Part shown: positions 41,839 to 43,643 of the stretch, piece by piece
Position numbering within the stretch: position 1 is the stretch's first letter
Layout: every line of letters starts with the position of its first letter
Assembly: GCA_043764895.1 (NCBI GenBank)
Contig: JAYUJY010000022.1
Coordinates: 1-43,643 of the forward strand
DNA: 43,643 nt
Source of the DNA: JAAFJU01 sp043764895
GTDB taxonomy: Bacteria; Cyanobacteriota; Cyanobacteriia; Leptolyngbyales; Leptolyngbyaceae
Direction of reading: 5' to 3'
Made by a program: the position numbers and the translations under genes
The notes under the pieces: generated by a model
The model's database searches: none
Told to the model about the DNA's origin: nothing
The model's input: only the letters and a program-made list of their open reading frames with translations

Positions 41839-42450
41839 TCAGATCCTTTGTGGCATCATATCTTGCAACGTAAAATTCAATGCTGGAAACAACGGGGAAA
41901 CGATCGCATCTGTCAACCGAAACTGTCTCTGCTCGTAATCTTCTCCGACCAACTGACACACCGTAAAGGTCGGCTGCTTCGGTCGTCCAATATAGGCTAT
42001 CCCGCCCAAGCCTCGAAAATCTACAATCCAATATTCTAAGATCCCAAACAGCGCATATTCCTCTAACTTCCGCGCATAGTCATTTTCCCAATTGGTACTC
42101 ACGACTTCAACGACCAGCGGTATAGACTTTCCCTGAGTGATTACAGGCTCATATTCCCACAGCGGCTCCTCTGTCAACGCGCTTTCATCCACGATCGCCA
42201 CATCAGGTCGCCGAGCTGTCGCCACCCCACTAAACGGACGTAAAATACAACTCTTCGGCACAAACCATGGATTGCCCAGCCGATCGATTTCCCGCGCAAC
42301 TCGCATGGCGACCTTTCCCGCTACCATCTCATGCGGCCCTGTCGGTTCCATTTCAACTAACTCCCCATCTGCAAGCTCATAGCGAAGGTCATCGCCATAC
42401 TGGGCCAAGAAATCTTCAAAACTTAACAGTCGATTTGAGGTGTAGACCAT
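41839..42450 (-). CDS. Uma2 family endonuclease (DUF820), copy 3
   Basis: A 203-residue Uma2 protein: LSFEDFLAQYGDDLRYELAD (YELADGELVEM box), ARRPDVAIVDESAL (Asp), PLVVEVVSTNWENDYARKLE (Glu and Lys), and YALFGILEYWIVDFRGLGG. It starts at the ATG at 42450. It is convergent with copy 2. The region upstream is shared with the divergent hsp20-type gene. Confidence 0.9.
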   Translation of the reverse strand: MVYTSNRLLSFEDFLAQYGDDLRYELADGELVEMEPTGPHEMVAGKVAMRVAREIDRLGNPWFVPKSCILRPFSGVATARRPDVAIVDESALTEEPLWEYEPVITQGKSIPLVVEVVSTNWENDYARKLEEYALFGILEYWIVDFRGLGGIAYIGRPKQPTFTVCQLVGEDYEQRQFRLTDAIVSPLFPALNFTLQDMMPQRI

Positions 42451-42562
42451 TGGTTAGACCACAATGCGTTCTGTTTTGTAATTATAGCAATCTTCTTAGC
42501 TATCGAAAGACGATCGATCGGTCCTCCTCCCCTATGATATCGGTTCTTACCCCAAAAGCTTT

Positions 42563-42655
42563 ATGGCAAAAGGGATGAACATCTTACTCGATCGGTTCTT
42601 CCCCATTTTTATTGCGGTTGCCCTCAATGTTGCTTTGATGAAGCCCCACCTATAG
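42563..42655 (+). CDS. Possible 30-residue hydrophobic small protein
   Basis: A short frame begins ATGGCAAAAGGGATG and encodes MAKGMNILLDRFFPIFIAVA and then LNVALMKPHL before a TAG. The middle (FFPIFIAVALNVALM) could be one membrane helix. It lies in the gap upstream of the Hsp20 gene, about 110 bases before its start. No ribosome site is clear and no homologue is recalled; it could be chance. Confidence 0.25.
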   Translation: MAKGMNILLDRFFPIFIAVALNVALMKPHL

Positions 42656-42764
42656 TAGTGACATCGGCAAACGAAGCAACTGTTCAGTCAGGGTTCATCG
42701 CTTCACCGCCGACCATTGCAACACTAAGTCGCAACCCTAATAAATCATTACTGGAGAAACTTTT

Positions 42765-43274
42765 ATGACGATTTCATTTGTAAAATGGCAACCTTGGCAA
42801 GACGTGGAAAATGTTCGGAACCAATTGGATCAGCTCTTTGAAGAAATGACGCCGATCGCTCGTGAAACCTTTGTCCAACAGCGTCCCGTCCGAGTCCCAC
42901 CCATCGAACTTCTAGGCACCGACATTGACCTTATCTTAAAGGTTGAGTTGCCCGGACTTGAAGGTAAAGACCTAGACATTCAAGTGACCCGAGAAGCAGT
43001 TTCGATCAAAGGCGCATTGGTCCAGACGGTCAATCCTACTGTCCGAACTGATAGTCAAGTCGATGCCTCAACTCCTATCGAGCCTCCTGTAAAAACGCCC
43101 GCACCGCGTCTCTATCGATCGGAGTTTCGGACGCAAACCTTTCACCGAGTTATACCGCTGCCCGTCGAAGTGGATAACGAAAATGTCCATGCCGAATTTA
43201 AGAACGGCATTTTGACCCTCACGTTGCCCAAACTCGTTCGCGATCGGCATCATGCGGTCAAAGTCGCAGTTTAA
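42765..43274 (+). CDS. hspA: Hsp20/alpha-crystallin family small heat-shock protein
   Basis: A 169-residue small heat-shock protein; such proteins bind unfolded clients and in cyanobacteria also associate with thylakoid membranes. The N-terminal WQPWQDVENVRNQLDQLFEE is typical. The alpha-crystallin domain starts at about residue 47 (PPIELLGTDIDLILKVELPG), with VTREAVSIKG, a variable loop, and FHRVIPLPVEVDNENVHAEF, ending LTLTLPKLV. A ribosome site (GGAG at 42752-42755) precedes the ATG at 42765. About 310 bases lie between it and the divergent Uma2 gene; I saw no CIRCE element. dnaK follows in the same direction. Confidence 0.93.
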   Translation: MTISFVKWQPWQDVENVRNQLDQLFEEMTPIARETFVQQRPVRVPPIELLGTDIDLILKVELPGLEGKDLDIQVTREAVSIKGALVQTVNPTVRTDSQVDASTPIEPPVKTPAPRLYRSEFRTQTFHRVIPLPVEVDNENVHAEFKNGILTLTLPKLVRDRHHAVKVAV

Positions 43275-43349
43275 AAACTAACGCTGCGATCGGCAACGCG
43301 GTCTATCCCGTTGAAAGCCGTACGATTTCCTGAATTTAGGGACTTATCG

Positions 43350-43380
43350 CCTCAACCGTCCAGAGCGTGGGCGGTTGAGG
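43350..43380. other. Hairpin between hspA and dnaK
   Basis: CCTCAACCG (43350-43358) is the exact reverse complement of CGGTTGAGG (43372-43380), with a 13-base loop. There is no T-run after it, so it is not a classic terminator. It may be an attenuator, a processing site or part of the dnaK leader. Confidence 0.5.
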
Positions 43381-43534
43381 GTTCGGTAAATACCCCTTCA
43401 TCAAAATCGCACTCCCAGACACCATATTAGGGTGAGGGCGCGACGCAGCTTATCTAGATGATGCGTAGTAAATATCTAGAAAAAACCCTCTCAATGCATA
43501 CCGTTTTCAATCATTTGGAGTCAGATTAAGTCTC

Positions 43535-43643
43535 ATGGGAAAAGTAGTTGGAATTGACTTAGGAACCACTAACTCTTGCGTCGCGGTGATGGAAGGCGGT
43601 AAGCCCACTGTGATTGCGAATGCAGAAGGTCTTCGCACCACCC
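43535..43643 (+). CDS. dnaK: Chaperone DnaK (5' end only)
   Basis: The first 36 codons of an Hsp70 chaperone: MGKVVGIDLGTTNSCVAVME holds the phosphate-1 loop of the actin-like ATPase domain, followed by GGKPTVIANAEGLRTT. The gene runs out of the window. The 260-base gap to the Hsp20 gene suggests a separate promoter. Cyanobacteria carry several dnaK genes and this fragment does not tell which one it is. Confidence 0.95.
   Translation, partial: MGKVVGIDLGTTNSCVAVMEGGKPTVIANAEGLRTT

Noticed and set aside
42451..42764. CIRCE (HrcA operator) upstream of hspA
   Set aside because: No TTAGCACTC-N9-GAGTGCTAA pattern could be found in the gap.
1..43643. CRISPR arrays or insertion-sequence transposases
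   Set aside because: No array of regularly spaced identical repeats with unique spacers and no transposase or integrase frame was seen. The tandem repeats present have no spacers.

Overview
The window is chromosomal DNA from a cyanobacterium with phycobilisomes. This rests on petC-petA (Rieske protein and cytochrome f), apcD (allophycocyanin B alpha), chlH (the large Mg-chelatase subunit), devBCA-type exporter genes, several proteins of cyanobacterial families (DUF3067, DUF3386, a PatD-like protein) and the very frequent HIP1-type CGATCG/GCGATCGC octamer core. The species cannot be named from what is seen.

Layout. 1-9.7 kb holds housekeeping and signalling genes: a RecQ-like helicase cut by the window edge, lgt, a PAS histidine kinase, rlmN, a Uma2 nuclease, a DUF4230 membrane protein, a PatD-like protein and the bifunctional RelA/SpoT (p)ppGpp enzyme. 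10-19.6 kb holds a conserved hypothetical, a VOC protein, an aspartate aminotransferase, the petC-petA operon, DUF3067, DUF3386, a NifU-like Fe-S scaffold, moaA and an amidase. 19.6-23.6 kb holds a devB-devC-devA exporter operon divergent from a TetR regulator, with a striking double palindromic operator between them. 23.7-29.3 kb holds chlH, a 760-base gap with repeats and hairpins, apcD and a tRNA-Ser(UGA). 29.3-31.5 kb holds a metallophosphoesterase and an acidic protein.

31.6-39.5 kb is the accessory part. It starts with a DUF433 antitoxin-like gene and a membrane-anchored NACHT NTPase with a C-terminal GUN4 (porphyrin-binding) domain. A BrnT/BrnA toxin-antitoxin pair follows, then a VapB-like gene overlapping a VapC toxin gene broken by a stop codon and truncated. 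After cbiA (cobyrinate a,c-diamide synthase) comes an overlapping ATPase + DUF4435/TOPRIM pair with the architecture of the PARIS anti-phage system (AriA-AriB). 39.5-43.6 kb returns to ordinary genes: an S66 peptidase, a membrane protein, two Uma2 nucleases, an Hsp20 chaperone and the first codons of dnaK.

The two most notable systems are the NACHT-GUN4 fusion and the PARIS-like pair. GUN4 is the known partner of ChlH, which is encoded about 4 kb upstream. A third, sequence-level theme is short tandem repeats at gene ends. In five genes the stop codon lies inside or at the edge of a tandem repeat. A four-unit 18-bp repeat sits in the chlH leader, and a stem-loop repeat occurs three times with a compensatory base change.
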